The notes under the pieces were generated by a model. That model did no database searches. It was not told where the DNA came from and worked only from the letters and a program-made list of their open reading frames with translations. Shown piece by piece: positions 8,505-16,471 of a stretch of DNA of 64,000 nucleotides (the first letter of the stretch is position 1; each line of letters opens with the position of its first letter). This DNA comes from Melghirimyces profundicolus. Its GTDB lineage: Bacteria; Bacillota; Bacilli; Thermoactinomycetales; DSM-45169. Both the position numbers and the translations under genes were made by a program. The stretch covers positions 1 to 64,000 of the forward strand of contig NZ_QBKR01000001.1 of assembly GCF_003054245.1 (NCBI RefSeq), in the 5' to 3' direction.

Positions 8505-8677
8505 GGGGCACTCTTGGAGTTGTTCACCAACCTCCCCGAGGACGGCCAGCTGTTACTACCTGGTGGTAAAGTGTCCGCGGCGAGTTACCAGTGGGTGTCG
8601 GGGTGATCGCCGGTGTCGCCCCGGGTGTCATAGGGTACGGGCCGATTCGGAAAGTTATTGACAAGTATACGCTTTGA
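8505..8677 (+). pseudogene. Frameshifted reading-frame relic
   Basis: Frame one reads LFTNLPEDGQLLLPGGKV and stops near 8605. An overlapping frame then reads VGVGVIAGVAPGVIGYGPIR and stops at 8675-8677. The glycine-rich second part could be a membrane or pretoxin-type segment. The family is not recognised. It lies just after the Imm1-like gene. Confidence 0.35.
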
Positions 8678-8679
8678 AT

Positions 8680-8717
8680 CGAAACGTACCGTCCTTGATG
8701 CAGACTCGTACGTTTCG
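8680..8717. repeat. Inverted repeat, 10-bp arms
   Basis: CGAAACGTAC (8680-8689) and GTACGTTTCG (8708-8717) are perfect complements with an 18-nt loop. No T-run follows. It may be an operator or an end-binding site of the element. Confidence 0.5.
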
Positions 8718-9052
8718 GGAAAAAGCTGGTTGACGCGGCGAGCAGTCCAAAAGACCATGCAAAGATGTCTAGAGAGTCGTGTAGTATTGAAAAATCTACT
8801 TTGTTTCGGGAAGGGGGAATGGGTACGACATTGATACCTTGATCTTTACTGAAAAAGTCCTTGAAAAATCACACCTTTTTCCTTTTACTCTTGAGGCTGG
8901 TCCCAGGAGTAAGTAGACCACTTTCGTACCATCTTACATTCCCGGCGCTTCTAGTGGCGACATGACGACCAGGCCGGAGACAAGCTGGCACAGTTGGTCG
9001 CTGCCAGCCACCAGTAGATCATCCTTATTAAAACAGATAAAGAATAGAGGTT

Positions 9053-9331
9053 AATGAAATCACCTTGATCGATGTGTTGGGGACAGACCGGGACGAGATC
9101 GTGGAGACTGTCCAATTGATGATCGAGAAAAGGAAGATATACGGCCATCTGCACATTTTGGACGAAAGAGAGCAGGAAGTGATCAAAAGCCGGTTCGGCC
9201 TCTCCGGCGGCAAAGAAAAAACCCAGCGGGAAATCGCCAGGGAGCTGGGAATCTCCCGGTCCTACGTTTCCCGGATTGAAAAAAGGGCCCTGATCAAGCT
9301 GTACCACGAGTTTTACCGGGTGGGTTCCTGA
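9053..9331 (+). CDS. sigK: Sigma-K C-terminal part (SpoIIIC-like), separated from its 5' part
   Basis: From N-E-I at 9053 the frame gives 92 residues that match the last third of sporulation sigma-K, including region 4 ([20 protein letters not shown]) and the ending HEFYR. No region 2 or 3 precedes it; an in-frame TAA lies at 9038-9040. In B. subtilis sigK is split at exactly this point into spoIVCB and spoIIIC by the skin element, with recombination in a 5-bp AATGA core. AATGA is present here at 9053-9057. The fragment alone cannot bind core polymerase normally. It would become functional only after excision joins it to the 5' part, which is not in the window. It could otherwise be a remnant if an intact sigK exists elsewhere. 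Confidence 0.85.
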   Translation, partial: NEITLIDVLGTDRDEIVETVQLMIEKRKIYGHLHILDEREQEVIKSRFGLSGGKEKTQREIARELGISRSYVSRIEKRALIKLYHEFYRVGS

Positions 9332-9348
9332 GATACGGGGGAGATCCG

Positions 9349-9396
9349 GCGATTGTCCCTGCTCTTCGCAGCGGCAATCGCTGTTTTTACGTTTTA
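9349..9396 (+). terminator. Intrinsic terminator after sigK
   Basis: GCGATTG (9349-9355) pairs with CAATCGC (9375-9381), with an inner CTGC/GCAG helix, followed by TGTTTTTACGTTTT. Confidence 0.8.
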
Positions 9397-9464
9397 AAAA
9401 AAGAGAGATCCCGTTATTCCGGCTGTTTTAACAAAAAAGTCGGTTTTATTTTCTTCATAAAAGT

Positions 9465-9494
9465 TTGACAGGAAGGGGTAAACCGATTTAGAAT
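9465..9494 (+). promoter_or_regulatory. Sigma-A promoter of the decayed TetR gene
   Basis: TTGACA (9465-9470) and TAGAAT (9489-9494) with an 18-nt spacer. The following palindrome starts at the last base of the -10, so a bound repressor would block the polymerase. Confidence 0.6.
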
Positions 9495-9511
9495 ACCAGT
9501 ACGTACTGGTA
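9494..9511. promoter_or_regulatory. 18-bp perfect palindromic operator
   Basis: TACCAGTACGTACTGGTA reads the same on both strands and overlaps the promoter start region. Its first 12 bases recur at 10042 before the acyl-CoA dehydrogenase operon. This is typical of a TetR-family (FadR-like) operator. Confidence 0.7.
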
Positions 9512-9605
9512 CAGACGATCTTACTCTTTGGAACGGATCAGCGTAGAAACTGGTGAGAAGATGTTTTTTTCCGCACTCCGTAAGGCCCATTGACGATGGG
9601 CGGGC

Positions 9606-9756
9606 CGGATCTTCCGGATCCTTCGTGCGGAATTGTCGAAACTGGGTTTGCGGACCCGGAGGTTCAACTTGTATCACAGGCGATGATGGGGGCGATGAAG
9701 GGGCGGGAAGATTGATCCTGAAAACGCTTGGCCTGTTTTTGCCGGACAGAGAATAG
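9606..9756 (+). pseudogene. Relic of a TetR-family regulator (C-terminal domain only)
   Basis: Protein-like pieces fall in successive frames: RIFRILRAELSKLGLR from 9606, DPEVQLVSQAMMGAMKG after loss of one G near 9652, then GRLILKTLGLFLPDRE to a TAG near 9756. Together they read as the ligand-domain end of a TetR regulator. The helix-turn-helix half is absent between the promoter at 9465 and 9606. The gene is therefore inactivated by deletion and at least two frameshifts. Its promoter and operator survive, and the operator recurs before the fatty-acid genes. I infer it was an autoregulated local repressor of that operon. Confidence 0.55.
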
Positions 9757-9757
9757 A

Positions 9758-9966
9758 AGCTTGTGATTGATGGTCAGGCTCAGAAGAGGGGAAGCGCTTA
9801 CCCGAGACAGGGACTTTGCTGTCCTGCCCGGTGGAGAATCAGCCGGCAAGGGCGTTCAGGGGCAAAAGCTTCTCTGTGTTGCATCCGCAGGCGTTGGCCC
9901 CTGCCCGCAGCAGGAAGATTCGGAGCGGCTTCGGGTCGATGCTGCCGCTCACTTTTTCACCATACT
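9758..9966. repeat. Dispersed non-coding repeat, copy A (~209 bp)
   Basis: It starts AGCTTGTGATTGA and ends GCCGCTCACTTTTTCAC. The first module (from GGGGAAGCG through the CCGCAGCAGGA stretch) matches copy B at 43412 nearly base for base. It lacks the second module of B. That loss is explained by deletion between two GGAGCGG repeats that flank the module in B. The internal pair ACCCGA/TCGGGT replaces ACCCAAA/TTTGGGT of the other copies, so pairing is kept. Confidence 0.8.
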
Positions 9967-10041
9967 TCCGGTGGTGAGGAGTTTTGTTGATTTAAGGCTG
10001 AAGGGAACGGCAGGTCCATCGACGCTTTCGGTTCCGGTTAA

Positions 10042-10059
10042 TACCAGTACGTATCCGTA
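10042..10059. promoter_or_regulatory. Operator half-match before the acyl-CoA dehydrogenase operon
   Basis: TACCAGTACGTATCCGTA shares its first 12 bases with the perfect palindrome at 9494 and lies about 80 nt upstream of the first dehydrogenase start. It is probably a second site for the same TetR-type repressor. Confidence 0.5.
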
Positions 10060-10139
10060 TTTATTTCTGAATTGAATTGTTGGAATGTTGGTTATAGAGT
10101 GAAGATGCCCGCGAAAAAGAGACGGGGGAGGGTTTTGTC

Positions 10140-11282
10140 TTGATTTCCTTTCAACCCACGGAAGAGGAAAGGGCGTTTGTGGATCTGGCCAAGGATTTTG
10201 CCGAAGAACGGATCCGGCCGATGGCAAGGGAGTGTGAAGAGAAACGGCAAGTGAGCCCCGAGCTCGTTGAAAAGATCAACGAACTGGGGTTTCTCGCACT
10301 GGAGCTTCCCGAGAGTTGGGGTGGACTGGAAATGCCCTTGATCTCTCAAGTGCAGATCCTGGAAGCTCTCAGTTTCGGGGATCTGGGTGTGGTGCAGGGG
10401 TTGCCCGGCGCCGGCGAAGCGGCTTCGTTGATCCGCCTGATTCCGGAACATTCCGTTCTGAATGTTTACAGGGAGGCCGGCCGGGAGGGCTCCCGGCCGA
10501 CCGTCGCCTTTCTTCACGCTGTCGATAACGGGACTCCGCAAGGTTTGAAGGTCGAGGCGGAGGGAGGCGGCTATGTTTTAAACGGCACCTCCCAGCCCGT
10601 CAGGCTGGCGGCATTCGCGGATTATTTGGCCGTGTCGGCTGAAGACTCCCGGGGCGAACCCCTGCTCCTGTGGTTGGACAAAGCCGACGGTCGATGGCAC
10701 GCGGAGGAAGGGGACTATCGTCTTGGATTGCTGGCTTCGGGTTGTGCCCGGATCCGCTTCGACAACGAACGTGTCTCTCAGAATCAGGTGCTCGCCAAAG
10801 GCGATGAGGCACAGGGGATGCTGTCAAAAGCGCTCTCCCGCATTCGGGTGTTGGAAGCAGCCAAAGAAGTGGGATTGATGGAAGCCGCGTTGTCTTACAC
10901 CACCGGATACACCGCGCAGCGCAAAGCCTTCGGCCAGGAAATCGCCAAGTTCCAAGGGGTCTCCTTCGCTCTCGCCGATATGGCCATCGAAACCCAGGCT
11001 GCCCGTCATCTCGTCTGGCGATCGGCGACGAAAACAGACCGAGGCGAATCCGACGCCCGTGATTCTTCCTTCAGCCTGCTGTCCCGGGTGCACCGATCCC
11101 TTCGCTTTGTGACCGATTCCGCTGTCCAGCTGCTCGGTGGACACGGATACGTTCAGGAATTCCCCGTGGAGAAGTGGATGCGGGATGCACAGGCGCAAAC
11201 GGTCCTTTACGGCCGGGAGGGTGATCTTTTGGTCCGCTGCGGCGAACAGTTGCTTAATGAACGAATTCCGACTGAAGTTTAA
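10140..11282 (+). CDS. Acyl-CoA dehydrogenase homologue lacking the catalytic glutamate
   Basis: 380 aa with the usual plan: helical N-terminus, a beta middle domain, and a helical end with LLGGHGYVQEFPVEKWMRDA. Where active members read IYEGT after MRDAKIFT, this one reads LYGRE after MRDAQAQT. The catalytic Glu position is thus Tyr357. Start TTG 10140 has GGGGGAGGG 7 nt upstream. A second dehydrogenase that keeps the Glu starts 12 nt downstream. By analogy with two-gene heteromeric acyl-CoA dehydrogenases, this may be the non-catalytic partner of a mixed complex. FAD binding and the substrate chain cannot be judged. Probably repressed through the 10042 site. Confidence 0.8.
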   Translation: MISFQPTEEERAFVDLAKDFAEERIRPMARECEEKRQVSPELVEKINELGFLALELPESWGGLEMPLISQVQILEALSFGDLGVVQGLPGAGEAASLIRLIPEHSVLNVYREAGREGSRPTVAFLHAVDNGTPQGLKVEAEGGGYVLNGTSQPVRLAAFADYLAVSAEDSRGEPLLLWLDKADGRWHAEEGDYRLGLLASGCARIRFDNERVSQNQVLAKGDEAQGMLSKALSRIRVLEAAKEVGLMEAALSYTTGYTAQRKAFGQEIAKFQGVSFALADMAIETQAARHLVWRSATKTDRGESDARDSSFSLLSRVHRSLRFVTDSAVQLLGGHGYVQEFPVEKWMRDAQAQTVLYGREGDLLVRCGEQLLNERIPTEV

Positions 11283-11294
11283 GGAGGACAACCG

Positions 11295-12512
11295 ATGATC
11301 TCGTTTGAAATGTCATCGCACCAACAACAGGTGAAGGACGTGGTTCATTGGTTTGCCGAAAACGAAATGCGGCCGATTTCCATGGAAGCGGACAAAATGG
11401 GAAGGGTCCCGGATGACTGGCTCGAAAAGATCAATCAGCTGGGCATTCAATTGAGCACGTCCTCCTTCGACGGGGGGGAACAAAAATCAGAAAAAAAGGA
11501 AAAGAAACGGAAATCCGAGCGTCAGGGCAACCGGCTGGCGGTGATCGCCTCCGAAGAACTGGGTTGGGGAGATCCGGCGATTGCCCTGACCCTCCCGGGC
11601 CCGGGACTCGGGGGGCCGCCGGTGCAGTCAAGCGGAACGCCGGAACAGAAGGAACGTTTTCTCTCCATCTTTTCAAAAGATGAGCCGCCCCGTTGGGGTG
11701 CTTACGCTTTAACCGAGCCGGATGCCGGATCCGATGTCTCCGGGATCCGGACCACCGCCAAAAAAGTGGAGGGTGGATACGTTCTTAACGGACAAAAGAT
11801 TTTCATCACCAACGGCGCACGCGCTTCCTGGGTGGTCGTGTTCGCCACTGTCGACCGCAGCTTGGGACGCGCCGGGCATCGGGCATTCGTCGTCGAAAAA
11901 GGAACGCCGGGATTCCGCTGCACCCGCCTGGCCCGCAAAATGGGCATTCGTGCTTCTGAGACGGCGGAGTTGTTGTTCGAGGATTGCTTCGTGCCGGAGG
12001 AAAACCTCCTGGGCGGCGAGGCGTACTACGAATCCCGGGGTTCCGGTCCGTCGGGTTTTCAGGTTGCGATGAAGACCTTTGACAATACCCGTCCCATTGT
12101 GGCGTCCATGGCGATCGGGATCGCCCGCGCCGCCTATGAGTATACATTGGATTGGGTCCGTCGCGAGTACCCCAGGCACGGACGCTTTTACCATCGGGCT
12201 TCGGAAGTGTTGGCGAACGCGGAATTGGACATCGAGGCGGCCCGCCTTCTGACATGGGAAGCGGCTTGGAAGGCCGACATTGGTCAGCCCAACGCCAAGG
12301 AAGCTGCCATGTGCAAGGCCTACTCGGGAAAAATCGCCCTCGATGTGTGTGCCAAATGCCTGGAACTCCTCGGCCCCGCCGGGTTGGAGAATCACATCCT
12401 CGAGAAGCTCTACCGCGATGCCAAGATCTTCGACATCTTCGAAGGCACCAATCAAATCCAACACCTGGTGACGGCCCGTCAACTGTATGAACCCCACGGG
12501 GTCCGTGTGTGA
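11295..12512 (+). CDS. Acyl-CoA dehydrogenase
   Basis: 405 aa. The FAD/substrate segment ALTEPDAGSDVSGI and the C-terminal YRDAKIFDIFEGTNQIQ are complete, with catalytic Glu383 in FEGT. The enzyme introduces the alpha-beta double bond in acyl-CoA and passes electrons to electron-transfer flavoprotein. A lysine-rich insertion (QKSEKKEKKRKSERQ) replaces a surface loop near residues 57-75, which is unusual. The ribosome site AAGGAGG lies 7 nt upstream of the ATG. It is the second gene of the operon with the Glu-less homologue and is followed by an SCP2 protein, so the operon handles lipids. Confidence 0.9.
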   Translation: MISFEMSSHQQQVKDVVHWFAENEMRPISMEADKMGRVPDDWLEKINQLGIQLSTSSFDGGEQKSEKKEKKRKSERQGNRLAVIASEELGWGDPAIALTLPGPGLGGPPVQSSGTPEQKERFLSIFSKDEPPRWGAYALTEPDAGSDVSGIRTTAKKVEGGYVLNGQKIFITNGARASWVVVFATVDRSLGRAGHRAFVVEKGTPGFRCTRLARKMGIRASETAELLFEDCFVPEENLLGGEAYYESRGSGPSGFQVAMKTFDNTRPIVASMAIGIARAAYEYTLDWVRREYPRHGRFYHRASEVLANAELDIEAARLLTWEAAWKADIGQPNAKEAAMCKAYSGKIALDVCAKCLELLGPAGLENHILEKLYRDAKIFDIFEGTNQIQHLVTARQLYEPHGVRV

Positions 12513-12589
12513 AGAAGGGGGAAAAGCGAGCCGGGAACGGTGGAGGATCCAGTAACCAGGTGTAGGAGCCGTGTTTTGCCGTAGCGAGA

Positions 12590-12612
12590 CCGGCAAACAA
12601 CTCGTTTGCCGG
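12590..12612. repeat. Hairpin between the dehydrogenase and the SCP2 gene
   Basis: CCGGCAAAC (12590-12598) and GTTTGCCGG (12604-12612) form a perfect 9-bp stem with a 5-nt loop and no T-run. It may be an mRNA processing or stability element. Confidence 0.5.
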
Positions 12613-12645
12613 GAAGGATCACAATTTTGGAAAGGGGAATGGAAA

Positions 12646-13011
12646 ATGGCGAAGAACATTCAGGATTACACCGTGGAGGAAGCCTGGGAGGAGATCGAAA
12701 AGAATTTGAATGAAAATCCCGAACCGATCAAAGGGATGAACGTTGTTTATCAGTACGACATTTCCGGAGACGAAGAAGGAGCCTATCAGCTCCACTTGTC
12801 CGGTGACAAGGCGAAGGTGGAGAAAGGAACCCCCGCCGAACCCGATTGTACGTTGCAGATGTCAGCCGAGGACTTCAAAGACTTGCTGGTGGGAAACCTG
12901 AACGGAACCGCCGCCTTCATGTCCGGGAGGCTGAAGATCAAAGGGAACATCGGGCTGGCGATGAAATTGGAAAGCCTGCTCCGGAGATATGACACCAGTC
13001 AATATCAATAA
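12646..13011 (+). CDS. SCP2 sterol-binding domain protein
   Basis: A 121-aa single SCP2-fold domain: an alpha-beta plan with YQLHLSGDKAKVEKGTPAEP, then the DCTLQMSAEDFKDLLVG core and SGRLKIKGN, where family members bind lipid in a tunnel. No signal peptide, so cytosolic. ATG 12646 follows AAAGGGGAATGG; an in-frame ATG at 12571 lacks a ribosome site. The gene is co-directional with the two acyl-CoA dehydrogenases, 133 nt away, which suggests lipid or acyl-CoA carriage, though no ligand is proven. Confidence 0.8.
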   Translation: MAKNIQDYTVEEAWEEIEKNLNENPEPIKGMNVVYQYDISGDEEGAYQLHLSGDKAKVEKGTPAEPDCTLQMSAEDFKDLLVGNLNGTAAFMSGRLKIKGNIGLAMKLESLLRRYDTSQYQ

Positions 13012-13018
13012 TGGATGG

Positions 13019-13053
13019 ACCCGGTTCGGCTCCCCCGGACCGGGTTGCTTTTT
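13019..13053 (+). terminator. Intrinsic terminator after the SCP2 gene
   Basis: ACCCGGT (13019-13025) pairs with ACCGGGT (13039-13045), followed by TGCTTTTT. Confidence 0.8.
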
Positions 13054-13417
13054 GATCGAAAGCCCTCTCAACCTGCGGCTCAAAATTCGCAGATAACAGG
13101 GAGAAGGATTGGCTGAGGAGGGGTATCTGCCACCAGCTGTCTCTGAACATGGGGGAAGGGGGAAAACAGGGGTCGACAAAAAATCAATGTTATGTCAAGA
13201 TGCTTTTGGTGTGTGATGAGCATGGATGGATGCGTTACCATCCTGAAGATCAGTTGGGGGAGGGTCGAAGGAAAAGAGATTCGGACATGATATTCAGCGA
13301 AGAATGATTTCCCTCTATTTCCAAATAAAGTCCATTCCCGCAGACAAGAAGATCCGGGCGTTCGGGGTTTCCCTCTTCCCAAAGCGGGTAAAGGGATCGC
13401 AAGAATCCGAAACAAAT
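13054..13417. other. Intergenic stretch upstream of odhA
   Basis: No convincing gene. A 35-codon ATG frame at 13200 has no ribosome site. The odhA promoter candidate follows at 13418. Confidence 0.35.
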
Positions 13418-13446
13418 TTTACCGAGTGGGCTCAGCGAGATATAAT
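13418..13446 (+). promoter_or_regulatory. Candidate promoter of odhAB
   Basis: TATAAT at 13441-13446 with TTTACC at 13418-13423, spacer 17 nt. It would give a leader of about 130 nt before odhA. Confidence 0.45.
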
Positions 13447-13581
13447 AGAGGGCGAGGATCCCCATGGTGCGGAAATGGTGGGTCCTTGCCTTTTGGGTGT
13501 TTACGGATTCATTTTTTAAATGGATGCTAAACGGGACACCGCCAGTGAATTTTAAATAAAAAGCAGTTGGAGGTTCTTTGG

Positions 13582-16470
13582 ATGTCAACAGGGAAAACCG
13601 GAATGGGAACTCCATGGAAGGGCGTCCACAGCCACAACCTGGCGTATCTTCTGGACCAGTATGACCGATACAGCCAGGATCCGGAAGCCGTGGATCCCGA
13701 ATTGAAAAAGCTGTTTGAAGAGTGGGGACCACCGCCGGCAACCATCGGGGATGCCGCCGATTTAAGGGGGGTCGCTCCCGTTCAACCTTCCGACGCCCCG
13801 GCTACCGTCCCCGATTTGAGAAAAGTCGTTTTGGCCGAGAAACTGTCCCACAAGATCCGGACGTACGGTCACCTTGACGCAAAGATCGATCCCCTCGGGG
13901 TCCACGGAAGCAAACCCAACCCCCTCCTCGACCCGGCCGAGTACGGGTTGACGGAAGACGATCTGAAAGCGATTCCCGCTCATGTGATGTGGGAAGAGGA
14001 AGATGAAGAAATTCAGACGGGACTGGACGTCTACAAACGTCTCCGTCAAATTTACACCCAGTCCCTCGCTTTTGAATTCACCCATGTGCACAACCGGGAG
14101 GAACGAAGATGGTTGCGCCACATGGTCGAATCCAAAGAATTTCTTCCCTCCCTTTCCAAGGAGAAGCGGGTGAATGTGCTGAACCGCCTGGTGGAAGTGG
14201 ACGGTTTTGAAAAATTCCTCCATAAAACCTTTGTGGGTCAAAAGCGTTTCTCCATTGAAGGCGTTGACATGCTGGTGCCGATGCTGGACGAAATCATCCA
14301 TCGCAGTGTGCATGGCGGAATGAACAACGTCATGATCGGCATGGCGCACCGCGGCCGTCTCAATGTGTTGGCCCATGTGCTGGGGAAACCCTATGAAACC
14401 ATTTTCTCCGAGTTCCACCATGCGCCCAACAAGGAGTTGGTCCCCTCTGAGGGTTCCATGGGGCTCAACTACGGCTGGACCGGAGACGTGAAATACCATC
14501 TGGGCATGGATCGGGAAGTCGACGAAAGCGACACTCACCATACCCGCCTGACCTTGGCCAACAACCCGAGCCACTTGGAGTTTGTCAATCCCGTGGTGGA
14601 GGGTTACACCCGGGCGGCCCAGGAAGACCGCAGCAAAGCCGGCTATCCCGAGCATGACGTGGAGAAAGCGTTGGCCGTACTCATCCACGGGGACGCCGCC
14701 TTCCCGGGGGAAGGCATTGTGGCCGAAACCCTCAACATGAGCCGTCTGAGGGGTTACCACACCGGGGGAACGATCCACATCATCGCCAACAACCAATTGG
14801 GCTTCACCACGGAGCATCTGGATTCCCGCTCCACCACCTATTCCAGTGATCTGGCCAAAGGCTTCGAAATCCCGGTGGTCCATGTCAACGCAGACGATCC
14901 GGAAGCCTGTCTGGCGGCGATCCACCTCGCTTATGAGTACCGCAGGCAATTTCACAAAGATTTCCTGATTGACTTGATCGGTTACCGCCGTTTCGGTCAT
15001 AACGAGATGGACGATCCCAAGGCCACCCAGCCGCAAATGTATGCCAAGATCGAGAAGCATCCTCCGGTAAGGGACCTGTATGCCGGGAAACTGAAATCGG
15101 AAGGTCTGATCACCGACGAGGAATTGAAGAAGCTGAACAAAAAGGTTCAGGATCGGTTGCAAAAGGCGTATCAAAAGGTGAAGGAAAGCCGGGAAAAGGG
15201 TGCGGAAGATGAACGGAGCTCTGAAAAAGTTCCGGGTCCCCTGCCGGAAGTGGATACGGGTGTACCGGTCGACACCCTTCGGGAAATCAATGAAGGGCTG
15301 TTGAAACGGCCGGAAGGATTCAAAGTCTATCCCAAGCTGGAGAAAGTGTTGAAGCGGCGCGCGGGCGCCCTGGACGGGGATGGCAAGGTGGACTGGGCTC
15401 TGGCGGAAACCCTTGCTTTCGCCACGATTCTGGCGGATGGAAAGGGAATCCGACTGACCGGACAGGATTCGGAGCGGGGAACGTTTGCTCACCGTCACCT
15501 GGTCCTGCACGATCCGGAGACCGGGAAAACCTACTGCCCTCTGCACGGTCTGCCGCAGGCCAAGGCCTCATTCGCCATCCACAACAGTCCGCTGTCCGAG
15601 GCGTCGGTGCTGGGTTTTGAGTACGGGTACAACGTACAGGAACCGGAAGCGCTGGTTCTGTGGGAGGCGCAGTTCGGCGACTTTGTCAATGCCGCCCAAG
15701 TGATCATCGACCAGTTTCTGGCTGCCGGACGCGCCAAGTGGGCCCAGCGCTCCAGCCTGGTGATGCTGTTACCCCACGGTTATGAAGGACAGGGGCCCGA
15801 GCATTCCAGCGCTCGTCTGGAACGCTTCCTGCAGTTGGCGGCGGAAAACAACTGCGTGATCGGCAATCTGACCACCGCTGCGCAATATTTCCATATCCTG
15901 CGCCGTCAGGCCGCGTTGGCCGGAAAGGAAGAAGCCCGGCCCTTGATCCTGATGACACCGAAGAGCTTGATCCGGAACAAACGCTCCGCTTCGAGCGGCG
16001 TGGAATTTGAGTCCGGCCGATTCCAACCGGTGATCGAAGAGCCCCTCCTGGGATCCCGTCCGGACCGGGTGGAACGGCTCATCCTGGCCAGCGGGAAAGT
16101 GGCCGTCGATCTGGAAACGGAATTGGAGGACATGGAAGAAATACCGGATTGGTTACACATTTTGAGGGTGGAACAGCTGTATCCGTTCCCGAAGAAAGAA
16201 ATCCAGGCGGTGATCCACCGGCTGAAAAACCTGAAGGAAATCGTGTGGGTACAGGAGGAACCCAAAAACATGGGCTCCTGGTTCTACATGGAACCCCGGC
16301 TTCGGGAAGCCGTCCCTTCCCGTTTGAACATCCGCTACGTCGGACGTCCGGAACGGTCCAGCACCGCCGAGGGACAACCCGATGACCATGATCGGGAGCA
16401 AAGCCGTATCCTGACCGAAGCCCTCAACCCGGAAACGATCAAAACCGAAACCATCGCGGGAGGTAAATGA
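13582..16470 (+). CDS. odhA: 2-oxoglutarate dehydrogenase E1 component
   Basis: 962 aa. The N-terminal signature [13 protein letters not shown], the thiamine-diphosphate domain ([30 protein letters not shown]) and the C-terminal transketolase-like domain ([20 protein letters not shown]) are those of OdhA/SucA. It decarboxylates 2-oxoglutarate and transfers succinyl to the lipoyl arm of E2 in the TCA cycle. The length fits Bacillales OdhA, without the fused acyltransferase domain of mycobacteria. Start ATG 13582 has GGAGG about 8 nt upstream; a TTG at 13567 is inside that ribosome site. odhB starts 1 nt after the stop, so translation is coupled. The E3 subunit gene is not in the window. Confidence 0.97.
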   Translation: MSTGKTGMGTPWKGVHSHNLAYLLDQYDRYSQDPEAVDPELKKLFEEWGPPPATIGDAADLRGVAPVQPSDAPATVPDLRKVVLAEKLSHKIRTYGHLDAKIDPLGVHGSKPNPLLDPAEYGLTEDDLKAIPAHVMWEEEDEEIQTGLDVYKRLRQIYTQSLAFEFTHVHNREERRWLRHMVESKEFLPSLSKEKRVNVLNRLVEVDGFEKFLHKTFVGQKRFSIEGVDMLVPMLDEIIHRSVHGGMNNVMIGMAHRGRLNVLAHVLGKPYETIFSEFHHAPNKELVPSEGSMGLNYGWTGDVKYHLGMDREVDESDTHHTRLTLANNPSHLEFVNPVVEGYTRAAQEDRSKAGYPEHDVEKALAVLIHGDAAFPGEGIVAETLNMSRLRGYHTGGTIHIIANNQLGFTTEHLDSRSTTYSSDLAKGFEIPVVHVNADDPEACLAAIHLAYEYRRQFHKDFLIDLIGYRRFGHNEMDDPKATQPQMYAKIEKHPPVRDLYAGKLKSEGLITDEELKKLNKKVQDRLQKAYQKVKESREKGAEDERSSEKVPGPLPEVDTGVPVDTLREINEGLLKRPEGFKVYPKLEKVLKRRAGALDGDGKVDWALAETLAFATILADGKGIRLTGQDSERGTFAHRHLVLHDPETGKTYCPLHGLPQAKASFAIHNSPLSEASVLGFEYGYNVQEPEALVLWEAQFGDFVNAAQVIIDQFLAAGRAKWAQRSSLVMLLPHGYEGQGPEHSSARLERFLQLAAENNCVIGNLTTAAQYFHILRRQAALAGKEEARPLILMTPKSLIRNKRSASSGVEFESGRFQPVIEEPLLGSRPDRVERLILASGKVAVDLETELEDMEEIPDWLHILRVEQLYPFPKKEIQAVIHRLKNLKEIVWVQEEPKNMGSWFYMEPRLREAVPSRLNIRYVGRPERSSTAEGQPDDHDREQSRILTEALNPETIKTETIAGGK

Positions 16471-16471
16471 A

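Larger units (their letters stand above)
8398..9052. other. Decayed region up to the sigK junction
   Basis: No intact gene. The stretch 8505-8677 holds two adjoining protein-like segments in different frames and is listed separately. A 10-bp inverted repeat lies at 8680-8717. The end at 9052 is the proposed border of the sigK intervening element. Confidence 0.45.

Noticed and set aside
13200-13307. A 35-codon ATG frame upstream of odhA
   Set aside because: No ribosome site, no family resemblance and no terminator; too little support.
13762-15546. Long minus-strand frame opposite odhA
   Set aside because: Antisense shadow in GC-rich DNA; odhA carries all expected motifs.
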